A stretch of DNA of 9,457 nucleotides, from contig DLIT01000061.1 of NCBI GenBank assembly GCA_002483865.1, positions 1-9,457 on the forward strand. The letters are read 5' to 3'. The position numbers were made by a program, and so were the translations under genes. How positions within the stretch are numbered: position 1 is the stretch's first letter; every line of letters starts with the position of its first letter. The stretch comes from Brevundimonas sp. UBA7635. Lineage in GTDB: Bacteria; Pseudomonadota; Alphaproteobacteria; Caulobacterales; Caulobacteraceae. Below, one piece after another: positions 1 through 6,101 of this stretch. Below the pieces are notes generated by a model that saw nothing but the letters and a program-made list of their open reading frames with translations, searched no databases and was not told the DNA's origin.

Positions 1-114
1 GTTCAACGGCCGCATCCTGGGCAAGGGGCCCGCGCGGAAAACGGTTTGCGGCGGCCGCCCCCACTCGATCCGCGTGCGGGCGAAGGGCTCGGGCTTCTCG
101 TCGGTGTCGGACAT
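1..114 (-). CDS. N-terminal fragment of an unrecognised protein, divergent from the acyl-CoA synthetase
   Basis: A minus-strand reading frame starts with ATG at 114 and stays open for 38 codons to the window edge. The start is supported by a GGAG ribosome binding site at 120-123 with a 5-base spacer. Almost every third codon position is G or C, which fits real coding in this genome. The visible residues begin MSDTDEKPEP and continue with a basic, proline-rich stretch (RIEWGRPPQTVFRAGPLPRM). No signal peptide, membrane segment or known motif appears in these residues. I do not recognise the family, and too little is present to name a function. An in-frame GTG at 120 is a possible alternative start but would overlap the ribosome binding site. 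The gene is transcribed divergently from the acyl-CoA synthetase at 337. Confidence 0.55.
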   Translation of the reverse strand, partial: MSDTDEKPEPFARTRIEWGRPPQTVFRAGPLPRMRPLN

Positions 115-336
115 GGACACTCCGGTACCAGGGTCATGGCCATCGGGCCTTGCCATGGAAACTGCTGAGCGAGTTCGGCGGTTTCGTGACCGCAAGAAAG
201 CCGTGCGAACAGGCAAGGGCCTCAAAGCCACAAATTTGCCTCATATCACCTCACCCGGCCGATGGCCGGTTGACCCCCAGCCGGTGCCCGTCCATCAAAG
301 ACCCGAAGGCACTGAGGGTAAAGGGGGCGTAATATC
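115..336. promoter_or_regulatory. Divergent intergenic region
   Basis: This 222-bp gap separates two divergent starts, so promoters for both should lie here. A small perfect hairpin is visible (CCGGCC 255-260, loop GAT, GGCCGG 264-269). A TTGACC sequence at 269-274 resembles an alphaproteobacterial -35 box, but the hexamer 17 bp downstream (CATCAA, 292-297) is a poor -10, so this promoter is only a weak suggestion. The ribosome binding site of the acyl-CoA synthetase is AAGGGGG at 321-327, 9 bases before its ATG. Two overlapping short frames in this gap (starting at 74 and 150) have no ribosome binding site and no protein-like composition, and I do not call them genes. Confidence 0.4.
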
Positions 337-2136
337 ATGGGTCTGGTCAGGAATATCCGCCGCGATTACCGCTTTGTGACGGGGTTAATGCGTCTGTTGA
401 AGCGCATCAAGCCAATCACCCTCGACAGCACCGTCCTGCTCTGTGACGATTTGGAAGAGGCGGTCGACAAGTTCGGCGACAATGTCGCCCTGCAGGACGA
501 AAACCGCACCCTGACCTATCGCCAGTTCGAGGCTCTGGCCAATCGCTATGCGAACTGGGCCCGAAATCGCAACCTGAAGCAGAGCGACATCATCGCCCTG
601 GTGATGCACAACCGGGTTGAATATCTCGCCGCCTGGTTCGGCTTTTCCAAGGTCGGAGTGGCCACAGCTCTTATAAACAATAACCTGAACGGCCAGGCTC
701 TGGCCCACTGCCTGTCGATTTCCAATGCTTTCAACATCGTCACCGACGAGGAGTGTTGGCGGGCAGTTGAAGAGGCGCGCCCCTTCGTTGATCGCAACCT
801 GATGCTGTGGGTGCATGGTTTGGGCGACGAGGATGAAACCAATGAGCGCCGCGACCTGGACAATGCGGTCCGCAGCGCCTCCTCGGTGCGACCGGACAAG
901 ACCCTTCGCCAGGGCATGACCAACCGCACCACGGCGCTCTATATCTATACGTCGGGCACGACGGGTCTGCCCAAGGCGGCGCGGATTCCGCATTCGCGTG
1001 CCCGAACCTATATGCGAGCCTTTGCCGGGGCGCTGCAGTCGACGCCCAAGGACCGGCTGTACAACTGCCTGCCGCTCTATCACTCGACCGGCGGCCTGGT
1101 GGGACCGGGCTCGGTGCTGCTCAATGGCGGTCGGATGATCATTCGCCGCCGCTTCTCAGCCACCACCTTCTGGCCGGACGTCAAGGAGTCCGGAGCCACC
1201 ATGTTCATCTATATCGGCGAGCTGTGCCGTTATCTGCTGAACAGCCCCGAACATCCGGACGAGCGCAGCCACGCCCTGCGCCTGGCCGTGGGCAATGGGC
1301 TGCGTCCCGATGTCTGGCCCGACTTCCAGAAGCGGTTCGGCATCAAGGAGATCATGGAGTTCTATGGCTCGACCGAAGGCAATGTCTCGCTGTTTAACTT
1401 TGACGGCAGGCCCGGATCGATCGGGCGCGTGCCGTCGTGGCTGAAGAATCAGATCAATATCCGCCTGATCGCACTCGACCCCGAAACCGGAGAACCGCTC
1501 CGGGGAATGGATGGTCTGTGCCAACTGGTGCCGACGGGTGAGGTGGGCGAGGCCATCGGCCTGATCGGACCGGACGTGCGTCACGACTTCACCGGCTATG
1601 CCGACAAGAAGGCATCCGAAGCCAAGATTCTGACCGACGTCTTCAAGAGGGGCGATCGCTGGTTCCGGACCGGCGACCTGATGCGTCAGGACCGCGAGGG
1701 CTATCTCTATTTCATGGACCGGCTGGGCGACACATATCGCTGGAAGGGCGAGAACGTCTCGACGGCCGAGGTGGAGCAGCGGCTGCATGACGCACCGGGC
1801 GTCCAGGAGATCATCGCCTATGGCGTCTCCGTTCCCGGTCAGGAAGGCCGCGCAGGCATGGCCGCACTGGTTCTGGATGGCAAGTTTGATGCTGCAGCCT
1901 TTGGGGGGCACGTTGATGAACAGCTGCCGCCCTATGCTCGTCCCATGTTCGTGCGTCTGCTGAAGTCGGCCAGCACGACAGGGACTTTCAAGTACCGCAA
2001 GGTGGACTTGGTCACAGACGGTTTCGACCCGGAAAGGGTCGAGGGGTCCATCTATGTGCGCGATCCAAAGGGCACCTATCGCAAGGTGACCCGCGCCGCT
2101 TACGAGGCCATTTTGTCGGGCAAGACCCGACTTTAG
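337..2136 (+). CDS. Long-chain acyl-CoA synthetase, FATP/very-long-chain type
   Basis: This protein (599 aa) activates long-chain fatty acids to acyl-CoA through an acyl-adenylate, using ATP and CoA, to feed beta-oxidation or lipid synthesis. It belongs to the adenylate-forming superfamily. The phosphate-binding loop is TSGTTGLPKA at residues 205-214. The adenine-binding motif is YGSTEGN at 343-349, and RTGDL lies at 444-448 with the ribose-binding Asp447. The signature DRLGDTYRWKGENVSTAEVE at 461-480 is characteristic of the fatty-acid transport protein/very-long-chain group rather than of E. coli FadD. The small C-terminal domain has TGTFK near 548-552, whose Lys552 is the likely adenylation lysine. 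The length matches bacterial members (about 600 aa). The ATG at 337 has AAGGGGG 9 bases upstream. It appears to be a single-gene unit. The chain-length preference cannot be read from sequence. Family assignment is firm. Confidence 0.95.
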   Translation: MGLVRNIRRDYRFVTGLMRLLKRIKPITLDSTVLLCDDLEEAVDKFGDNVALQDENRTLTYRQFEALANRYANWARNRNLKQSDIIALVMHNRVEYLAAWFGFSKVGVATALINNNLNGQALAHCLSISNAFNIVTDEECWRAVEEARPFVDRNLMLWVHGLGDEDETNERRDLDNAVRSASSVRPDKTLRQGMTNRTTALYIYTSGTTGLPKAARIPHSRARTYMRAFAGALQSTPKDRLYNCLPLYHSTGGLVGPGSVLLNGGRMIIRRRFSATTFWPDVKESGATMFIYIGELCRYLLNSPEHPDERSHALRLAVGNGLRPDVWPDFQKRFGIKEIMEFYGSTEGNVSLFNFDGRPGSIGRVPSWLKNQINIRLIALDPETGEPLRGMDGLCQLVPTGEVGEAIGLIGPDVRHDFTGYADKKASEAKILTDVFKRGDRWFRTGDLMRQDREGYLYFMDRLGDTYRWKGENVSTAEVEQRLHDAPGVQEIIAYGVSVPGQEGRAGMAALVLDGKFDAAAFGGHVDEQLPPYARPMFVRLLKSASTTGTFKYRKVDLVTDGFDPERVEGSIYVRDPKGTYRKVTRAAYEAILSGKTRL

Positions 2137-2233
2137 GCCCCGCATGGACAGAGCCTGCCGCGCTGAAACGGGAATTTAAGCATTAACAGCCAGAAGCTAG
2201 GCTCCTTCAAGCCTGCTGGGATAGTTGCAGCCC

Positions 2234-3103
2234 ATGTTTCAGATCATCGGCATCGTCATGCTGTTCGTCATGGTGTTCGGCAGCTTCTTGCTGCACGGCG
2301 GCAAGATGGCGACCATCCTCTATTCCTTGCCCTATGAGTTGATGGCCATTTTCGGAGCAGGTATCGCGGCCTTCCTGATTTCCAACTCGATGCAGGTCAT
2401 CAAGGGTGCCCTGTCGGGCCTGGGCAAGTGCTTTGCGGGCCCCAAATGGAAGAAGCAGGACTACAAGGACCTGCTCAGCCTGCTGTTCCAGCTGACCAAG
2501 ACGATGAAATCCAAGGGCGTGATCGCCCTGGAAACCCATATCGAAAAACCGGCTGAGAGCTCGATCTTCCAGAAATACCCGAAGGTGCTGAAGGATCACT
2601 TCGCCACTGATTTCATCTGCGACACCTTGCGGATGATGACCATGAACCTGGAAGATCCGCACCAGATCGAAGACGCCATGGAAAAGCAGCTGGAGAAGCA
2701 TCATCACGAAGCGGGGGAGCCAGCCCACGCTTTGCAGAACCTGGCCGATGGCTTGCCCGCCCTAGGTATCGTGGCGGCCGTGCTGGGGATCATCAAGACC
2801 ATGGGCTCGATCACCGAGCCGCCCGAGGTTTTGGGCTCGATGATCGGGGGGGCCCTTGTCGGCACGTTCCTCGGCGTATTCCTGGCCTATGGCCTGGTCG
2901 GTCCTTTTGCCGCGCGTCTCAAGGCCATTGTCGATGAGGAAGCGGCCTACTACAAGATCATCCAGTCGGTCCTGGTCGCCCACCTGCACGGCAATGCGGC
3001 CCAAATCTCGGTCGAGATCGGCCGCGGCGATATCCCCTCCGGTGCTCAGCCTTCGTTCGGGGAAATGGAAGAGGCCCTGGCCGCCGCGCCCACCGACGCC
3101 TGA
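2234..3103 (+). CDS. motA: Flagellar motor stator protein MotA
   Basis: MotA is the inner-membrane stator subunit that, with MotB, conducts protons and applies torque to the flagellar rotor. The 289-aa product has the expected four membrane segments (about 2-20, 33-52, 175-192 and 203-225) with a large cytoplasmic loop between the second and third. Alignment by eye to E. coli MotA gives a steady +2 offset: Pro175 and Pro224 match the essential Pro173 and Pro222, Glu100 matches Glu98, and Lys92 stands where E. coli has Arg90, a charge-conserving change. GLPALGIVAAV and VGTFLGVFLAYG are classic family segments, and the tail has the usual PSFGEMEE. I prefer ATG 2234 because MFQIIGI is the normal family start; an in-frame TTG at 2225 would add three residues. 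The ribosome binding site is weak (GGGA 2218-2221). No motB is adjacent, as in Caulobacter. Confidence 0.96.
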   Translation: MFQIIGIVMLFVMVFGSFLLHGGKMATILYSLPYELMAIFGAGIAAFLISNSMQVIKGALSGLGKCFAGPKWKKQDYKDLLSLLFQLTKTMKSKGVIALETHIEKPAESSIFQKYPKVLKDHFATDFICDTLRMMTMNLEDPHQIEDAMEKQLEKHHHEAGEPAHALQNLADGLPALGIVAAVLGIIKTMGSITEPPEVLGSMIGGALVGTFLGVFLAYGLVGPFAARLKAIVDEEAAYYKIIQSVLVAHLHGNAAQISVEIGRGDIPSGAQPSFGEMEEALAAAPTDA

Positions 3104-3153
3104 GCCTTGCTCCAATCAGCTGTTTTTAATAGGAAAAAATACTCATCAACACC

Positions 3154-3173
3154 ATCTCACGATCGCGTGAGAT
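3154..3173. promoter_or_regulatory. Perfect inverted repeat downstream of motA: weak terminator or operator
   Basis: ATCTCACG at 3154-3161 and CGTGAGAT at 3166-3173 form a perfect 8-bp inverted repeat around a 4-base centre. It lies 51 bp after the motA stop and ends 5 bp before a candidate -35 box of the next gene. The following TTTCGCTT is a poor T-tract, so it would be only a weak intrinsic terminator for motA. Its position just upstream of the promoter would equally suit a protein-binding site. The sequence does not decide between these. Confidence 0.4.
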
Positions 3174-3230
3174 TTCGCTTGCGATTCCGCTCACGATCCC
3201 GTTATCTGGTGTCAGCGAGGGCTCATGATC
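3156..3230 (+). repeat. Three copies of a 9-base motif upstream of the alanine-rich lipoprotein gene
   Basis: CTCACGATC occurs at 3156-3164 and again at 3190-3198, and CTCATGATC (one mismatch) at 3222-3230, giving start-to-start distances of 34 and 32 bases, about three helical turns. The first copy is part of the 3154-3173 inverted repeat. The second falls between the candidate -35 and -10 boxes, and the third in the presumed leader. Roughly helical phasing would suit co-operative binding of a regulator, but that is inference from spacing alone. Confidence 0.4.
3179..3207 (+). promoter_or_regulatory. Candidate promoter of the alanine-rich lipoprotein gene
   Basis: TTGCGA (3179-3184) and TTATCT (3202-3207) are separated by 17 bp, a reasonable match to a housekeeping sigma promoter. 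Transcription would start near 3214 and give a leader of about 45 bases. The spacer contains GATTC at 3183-3187, a GANTC site of the kind methylated by CcrM in Caulobacterales. A short hairpin (GCGAG 3215-3219 with CTCGC 3230-3234) would sit at the very 5' end of the mRNA. This is prediction by eye. Confidence 0.35.
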
Positions 3231-3246
3231 TCGCTCTTACCTTCTG

Positions 3247-3251
3247 AAGGA
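3247..3251 (+). promoter_or_regulatory. Strong ribosome binding site of the alanine-rich lipoprotein gene
   Basis: AAGGA lies 7 bases before the ATG at 3259, in an A/T-rich and therefore probably unstructured context. It is the best-placed ribosome binding site in the window and fits strong translation. Confidence 0.7.
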
Positions 3252-3258
3252 TAATACA

Positions 3259-3519
3259 ATGCGCATCACCGCTCTGATCGCCGCTTCGGCCGCCGCTCTG
3301 GCCCTGGCTGCTTGCCAACCGGCTGCTACCGAGAACACCGAAGAAGCCGCTGCTGACGCCGCTGCTGCTGCTGAAACCGCCACCGACGCTGCTGCCACGG
3401 CCGACGCTGCTGCTGCTGACGCCGCTGTCGCTGCTGACGCTGCTGCTGCTGAAGCTGCTGCTGCTCCGGCTGCTGACGCCGCTGCTGCTCCGGCTGCTGA
3501 AGTCGCTCCGGCTGCCTAA
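3259..3519 (+). CDS. Small, extremely alanine-rich lipoprotein
   Basis: This 86-aa product begins with a lipoprotein signal peptide: MRITAL, a hydrophobic stretch, then the lipobox LAAC with the lipidated cysteine at residue 19. Cleavage would leave a mature chain of about 68 residues. By E. coli sorting rules the next residue, Gln rather than Asp, allows outer-membrane targeting. The mature part is nearly all Ala with regularly spaced Asp/Glu and a few Pro and Thr; about 51 of 86 residues are Ala. It carries no basic residue, so it is strongly acidic. Such a sequence could form a helix and lacks any enzyme-like fold. About three quarters of the Ala codons are GCT, whereas the neighbouring genes favour GCC. 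The strong ribosome binding site, own candidate promoter and strong terminator suggest an abundant monocistronic product. The function is unknown; a structural envelope role is only a guess. Confidence 0.8.
   Translation: MRITALIAASAAALALAACQPAATENTEEAAADAAAAAETATDAAATADAAAADAAVAADAAAAEAAAAPAADAAAAPAAEVAPAA
3346..3516 (+). repeat. GCT-codon tandem repeat tract inside the alanine-rich lipoprotein gene
   Basis: In-frame runs of four GCT codons occur at 3361-3372, 3406-3417, 3439-3450 and 3454-3465, with a run of three at 3481-3489, separated by single GAC, GAA, CCG or GCC codons. The tract is a triplet microsatellite, so slippage would change protein length by whole residues without frameshift. 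Confidence 0.75.
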
Positions 3520-3534
3520 GACTTACGTCTTGGA

Positions 3535-3556
3535 TCGCGTTCCTTAGGGAACGCGA
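3535..3556 (+). terminator. First hairpin downstream of the alanine-rich lipoprotein gene
   Basis: TCGCGTTCC (3535-3543) pairs with GGAACGCGA (3548-3556) in a perfect 9-bp stem with the loop TTAG. It begins 16 bases after the stop codon. It has no T-tract, so it is more likely an mRNA 3'-end stabiliser or part of a double hairpin with the true terminator just downstream. Confidence 0.6.
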
Positions 3557-3559
3557 CGG

Positions 3560-3592
3560 AAAGGGGACTGTCCACGGGACGGTCCCCTTTTT
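3560..3592 (+). terminator. Strong intrinsic terminator
   Basis: A stem of about 14 bp pairs 3560-3573 with 3577-3590, including one G-T wobble (3569 with 3581) and a 3-base loop (ACG). The GGGGAC/GTCCCC part is GC-rich, and the T-tract TTTTT covers 3588-3592. This is a textbook Rho-independent terminator and separates the lipoprotein gene from mnmC. Confidence 0.85.
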
Positions 3593-3636
3593 CGTGGCTG
3601 CTGTTCAGGCTGACCGTCGCAGGGTAAAGCCCGGCC

Positions 3637-5451
3637 ATGTCCGAAGACGTGCCCTCCCTCCCGGCTCCCGACGAGCCATCTGCCTCGCCTCATCTGATTT
3701 GGGCCGACGATGGCTCGCCACGGTCGGGCCGGTTCGGCGACGTCTATTTCTCCAAGGAAGATGGCCTGGCAGAAACCCGCGCGGTCTTCCTGGCGGGCTG
3801 CGGGCTGCCAGACCGGTGGCAGGGCCGCCCCAGCTTCACGGTGGCCGAACTGGGCTTTGGCACCGGCCTAAACATCATTGCCCTGATCGACCTTTGGCGG
3901 CGGCACGGCCCGTGCGAGAGTCATTTAAACATCTTTTCAGTCGAGGGCTTCCCGCTCTCGCGCCAAGAGGCCATCCGCGCGCTCTCCGCGTGGCCCGAGT
4001 TGGCTGATACGGCTGCGGCACTGTTGGCAGGCTGGCCCAACGGCGTCCCCGGCTTTCACCGGATCGACCTGCCGCAATGGCGCGTCTGCCTGGACCTGGC
4101 CATCGGCGACGTTAGCTGGGCGCTTGACCAGTGGGACGGACAGGCTGACGCCTGGTTTCTGGACGGCTTTTCCCCGGCGTTGAACCCAGCCATGTGGGCT
4201 CCCGAGGTGATGGCGCAAATCCGTGCACGTTCGGCACCGGGTGCCCGCGTCGCCACCTTCACGGTAGCCGGACTGGTCCGACGCGGTCTCGCCAGCCAGG
4301 GCTTTCTCGTTGAGAAGAAGCCAGGCTTTGGTCGCAAGCGCGAGCGACTGGAGGCTCATTTGCCGGGCATCTCGGCTGGCGCGCCCCGGGCTGAAACCGT
4401 AGCGGTGATCGGAGCCGGCATCGCCGGAGCCTCGATCGCCCGCGCCATGGCGGCACGACGGGTCGCGGTAACGGTCATTGAGGCCCATCATCCGGGCTAT
4501 GGCGGTTCGGGTTTTCCGGCGGCTCTGGTCACGCCCCGCCTTGATGCGGGCGACGCGGTAATCGCTGACGTCCATGCCCAGGCCTTGCGCCGGGCGGGAC
4601 AGCTCTATGCCAGAGTCGACGGTGCTGTACTGGCCCCCTCCGTCCTGCAACTGGAACAGGCTGAACGTGACGCCTCCAGATATGACAAGATTGCCGCTCA
4701 GAAACTGTGGTCCCAGGGAGAGATGAAGCGGGTACCAGGTGTGGAGGCCGCCCCGGCCCTGGGCGAAGCCTTGTTGCCGGATGGACTAATAATGGAAGGC
4801 GCGCTGGCCCTGCATCCGGCGACCGTGCTCAGTACCTGGCTAGCCGAAACGGATCGCCTTTGCGCCACTGTAGGCCGGCTTGATCGCGACGGGGAACGGT
4901 GGCGGATCAGCGACGCGGACGGCCGCCTGCTTTTGATGGCCGATGCGGTCGTCATTACCGCAGGCTGGGGCATGGCCGCACTGTGCCCTGACCTCACGCT
5001 CAATCCTGTGGCGGGCCAGGCGGACTGGGTTGACGGCCCCACCAGCCGCCCGGTCGCCTGGGGTGGCTATGCCGTGCCCACCGGCAAGGGTCTTCTTTAC
5101 GGGGCTACCCATGAGCGCGGGACCACCGACACCCTCCCTTCCGACGAAGCCAGCCAGATCAATCTCGCGACCTTGGCCACGGCCCTGCCTGCCCTGGCTC
5201 AACAGGTTGAACAGGCACTGCCATCTACCCGCAGGAAAGCCGTGCGGGCAACCACGCCGGACCGCCTGCCGATCTCGGGCGAAGTGCAGGGCGCACCGGG
5301 TCTCTATGTCCTGGGCGGCCTGGGATCGCGCGGCTTCTGTGTCGCCCCCCTGTTGGCCGAGGACCTGGCCAGCCGGATCCTGGGACATCCGTCGCCCCTC
5401 CCCCGCGTCAGTCGGGAACGTCTCGCCCCCGCGCGATTTACAAAGACATAA
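3637..5451 (+). CDS. mnmC: Bifunctional tRNA 5-methylaminomethyl-2-thiouridine synthesis protein MnmC
   Basis: MnmC completes the modification of the wobble uridine (U34) of certain tRNAs after MnmE/MnmG. Its FAD domain removes the carboxymethyl group from cmnm5(s2)U, and its methyltransferase domain adds a methyl group from SAM to give mnm5(s2)U. Both halves are present in the 604-aa product. The N-terminal methyltransferase has the SAM loop ELGFGTGLN at 71-79 and the motif WFLDGFSPALNPAMW at 173-187, followed by KPGFGRKRERL near 228-238. The C-terminal DAO-type oxidoreductase has the dinucleotide-binding motif GAGIAG at 259-264 and the typical tail GGLGSRGF. It is somewhat shorter than E. 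coli MnmC (668 aa) but has no missing domain. The ATG at 3637 is preceded by only a modest AGGG (3621-3624). It follows a strong terminator, so it probably has its own promoter, which I cannot place. Confidence 0.94.
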   Translation: MSEDVPSLPAPDEPSASPHLIWADDGSPRSGRFGDVYFSKEDGLAETRAVFLAGCGLPDRWQGRPSFTVAELGFGTGLNIIALIDLWRRHGPCESHLNIFSVEGFPLSRQEAIRALSAWPELADTAAALLAGWPNGVPGFHRIDLPQWRVCLDLAIGDVSWALDQWDGQADAWFLDGFSPALNPAMWAPEVMAQIRARSAPGARVATFTVAGLVRRGLASQGFLVEKKPGFGRKRERLEAHLPGISAGAPRAETVAVIGAGIAGASIARAMAARRVAVTVIEAHHPGYGGSGFPAALVTPRLDAGDAVIADVHAQALRRAGQLYARVDGAVLAPSVLQLEQAERDASRYDKIAAQKLWSQGEMKRVPGVEAAPALGEALLPDGLIMEGALALHPATVLSTWLAETDRLCATVGRLDRDGERWRISDADGRLLLMADAVVITAGWGMAALCPDLTLNPVAGQADWVDGPTSRPVAWGGYAVPTGKGLLYGATHERGTTDTLPSDEASQINLATLATALPALAQQVEQALPSTRRKAVRATTPDRLPISGEVQGAPGLYVLGGLGSRGFCVAPLLAEDLASRILGHPSPLPRVSRERLAPARFTKT

Positions 5452-5540
5452 AAAAATGCTGCGCCTGGCCCCACAGTCAGCTTGCGTTCATATTGCGACT
5501 GCCAAGCTTGATCCCTCTCAGACAGAATCCGGAGCCACCA

Positions 5541-5948
5541 ATGTCTCGTTTGTCGCTTAGGGTCCTACCGTCTGTCCTTGCCCTGGGCCTGACGGCCTGT
5601 GCGCCGGCCAGCCAGACTGACGTCTCAACAGATCGGGTTGCGACCGCCCGCCAGTGCGTCAGTCCCGAGCATTTCAGCGGTTTCACCGTGGATGACGAAA
5701 CCCTCTATGTGCGGGGTCTGGGCAAGAGCGTCTATCAGGTGGAAACGGCGGGCTATTGCCCCAACCTGACATCCAGCCTGAGCCTGGGTTTCGTCCCTCA
5801 GCCCGGTGACAGCCAGGTCTGCGTCGGCGACTGGGTCACCCTAGCCACCGCAGGCAACAGTCTGGGCTCTGGCCCCTGCCGCGCCCGCGTCGTGCGCTCG
5901 CTGACCGAAGCTGAAGTAGAGGCCCTGCCGGCCAAGACGCGCCCCTGA
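5541..5948 (+). CDS. Small lipoprotein, DUF6491-like
   Basis: This 135-aa product has a lipoprotein signal peptide: basic MSRLSLR, a hydrophobic core, and the lipobox LTAC with Cys20 as the lipidation site. The following Ala-Pro would permit outer-membrane sorting. The mature domain contains four further cysteines (39, 73, 94, 113), enough for two disulfides in the periplasm, and motifs such as DDETLYVRG and GYCPNL. This overall pattern recalls the uncharacterised DUF6491 family, common in Caulobacterales and Xanthomonadales; that match is from memory and needs a profile search. I chose ATG 5541 because GGAG lies 6 bases upstream (5531-5534) and it places the signal peptide at the N-terminus. 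An upstream in-frame TTG at 5493 would add 16 residues in front of the signal. No function is known. Confidence 0.8.
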   Translation: MSRLSLRVLPSVLALGLTACAPASQTDVSTDRVATARQCVSPEHFSGFTVDDETLYVRGLGKSVYQVETAGYCPNLTSSLSLGFVPQPGDSQVCVGDWVTLATAGNSLGSGPCRARVVRSLTEAEVEALPAKTRP

Positions 5949-5953
5949 ACGCA

Positions 5954-5969
5954 CGGCGGAACTTCGCCG
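5954..5969 (+). other. Short hairpin after the small lipoprotein gene
   Basis: CGGCG (5954-5958) pairs with CGCCG (5965-5969) across a 6-base loop, 6 bases after the stop codon. There is no T-tract, so this may protect the mRNA 3' end rather than terminate transcription. Confidence 0.35.
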
Positions 5970-5999
5970 GAGATTCGGTGTATTACATCTGTGTCATAG

Positions 6000-6030
6000 A
6001 GCCGGTCTTGCTTTGAGCACGACCGGCTTT
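6000..6030 (+). terminator. Probable terminator of the small lipoprotein gene
   Basis: AGCCGGTC (6000-6007) pairs perfectly with GACCGGCT (6021-6028). Inside the loop, GCT (6010-6012) can also pair with AGC (6016-6018), giving a long interrupted stem. The tail is only TTT (6028-6030) before GG, so termination is probably partial. It overlaps the candidate promoter of the next operon. Confidence 0.55.
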
Positions 6031-6041
6031 GGCCGTATAGA
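6013..6041 (+). promoter_or_regulatory. Candidate promoter of the RND efflux operon
   Basis: TTGAGC (6013-6018) and TATAGA (6036-6041) are separated by exactly 17 bp; each hexamer matches the housekeeping consensus at four of six positions. Transcription would begin near 6048, giving a leader of about 54 bases to the TTG start. The -35 box lies in the loop of the upstream terminator hairpin and the spacer contains its descending arm. GGCC repeats at 6031-6034 and 6044-6047 flank the -10 and could be part of an operator, but no regulator gene is in view. Confidence 0.45.
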
Positions 6042-6088
6042 CAGGCCTGTTCCAGTATCCCATCAGTTCACTGCCATAGACGCAGCGT

Positions 6089-6093
6089 GAGGA
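6089..6093 (+). promoter_or_regulatory. Ribosome binding site deciding the adaptor start
   Basis: GAGGA at 6089-6093 sits 8 bases before an in-frame TTG at 6102. It overlaps the only other upstream start candidate, GTG at 6087, which has no ribosome binding site of its own. This favours TTG 6102. Confidence 0.55.
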
Positions 6094-6101
6094 CCCATCG
6101 C

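Noticed and set aside
385..1083. Long minus-strand open frame opposite the acyl-CoA synthetase
   Set aside because: It lies wholly antisense to a clear enzyme gene with intact motifs, has no family-like sequence, and such frames are common in GC-rich coding DNA.
1156..2145. 329-codon minus-strand open frame opposite the acyl-CoA synthetase
   Set aside because: Its length comes from codon bias of the opposite strand; no recognisable domain or ribosome binding site is seen.
2176..2188. TTAA-rich sequence before motA that could be a CtrA site
   Set aside because: The two TTAA elements are separated by 3 bases, not the 7 required by the CtrA consensus; I also found no sigma-54 GG-N10-GC element there.
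3154..3230. Direct repeats as a possible CRISPR array
   Set aside because: Only three 9-base copies occur, far shorter than CRISPR repeats, and no cas gene is present.
3259..3519. Resemblance of the alanine-rich lipoprotein to type I antifreeze peptides
   Set aside because: Both are Ala-rich with spaced Asp/Thr, but there is no regular 11-residue Thr spacing; the similarity is compositional only.
3594..4007. Overlapping plus-strand frame at the start of mnmC
   Set aside because: It starts next to the terminator without a ribosome binding site and overlaps the clear MnmC methyltransferase domain in another frame.
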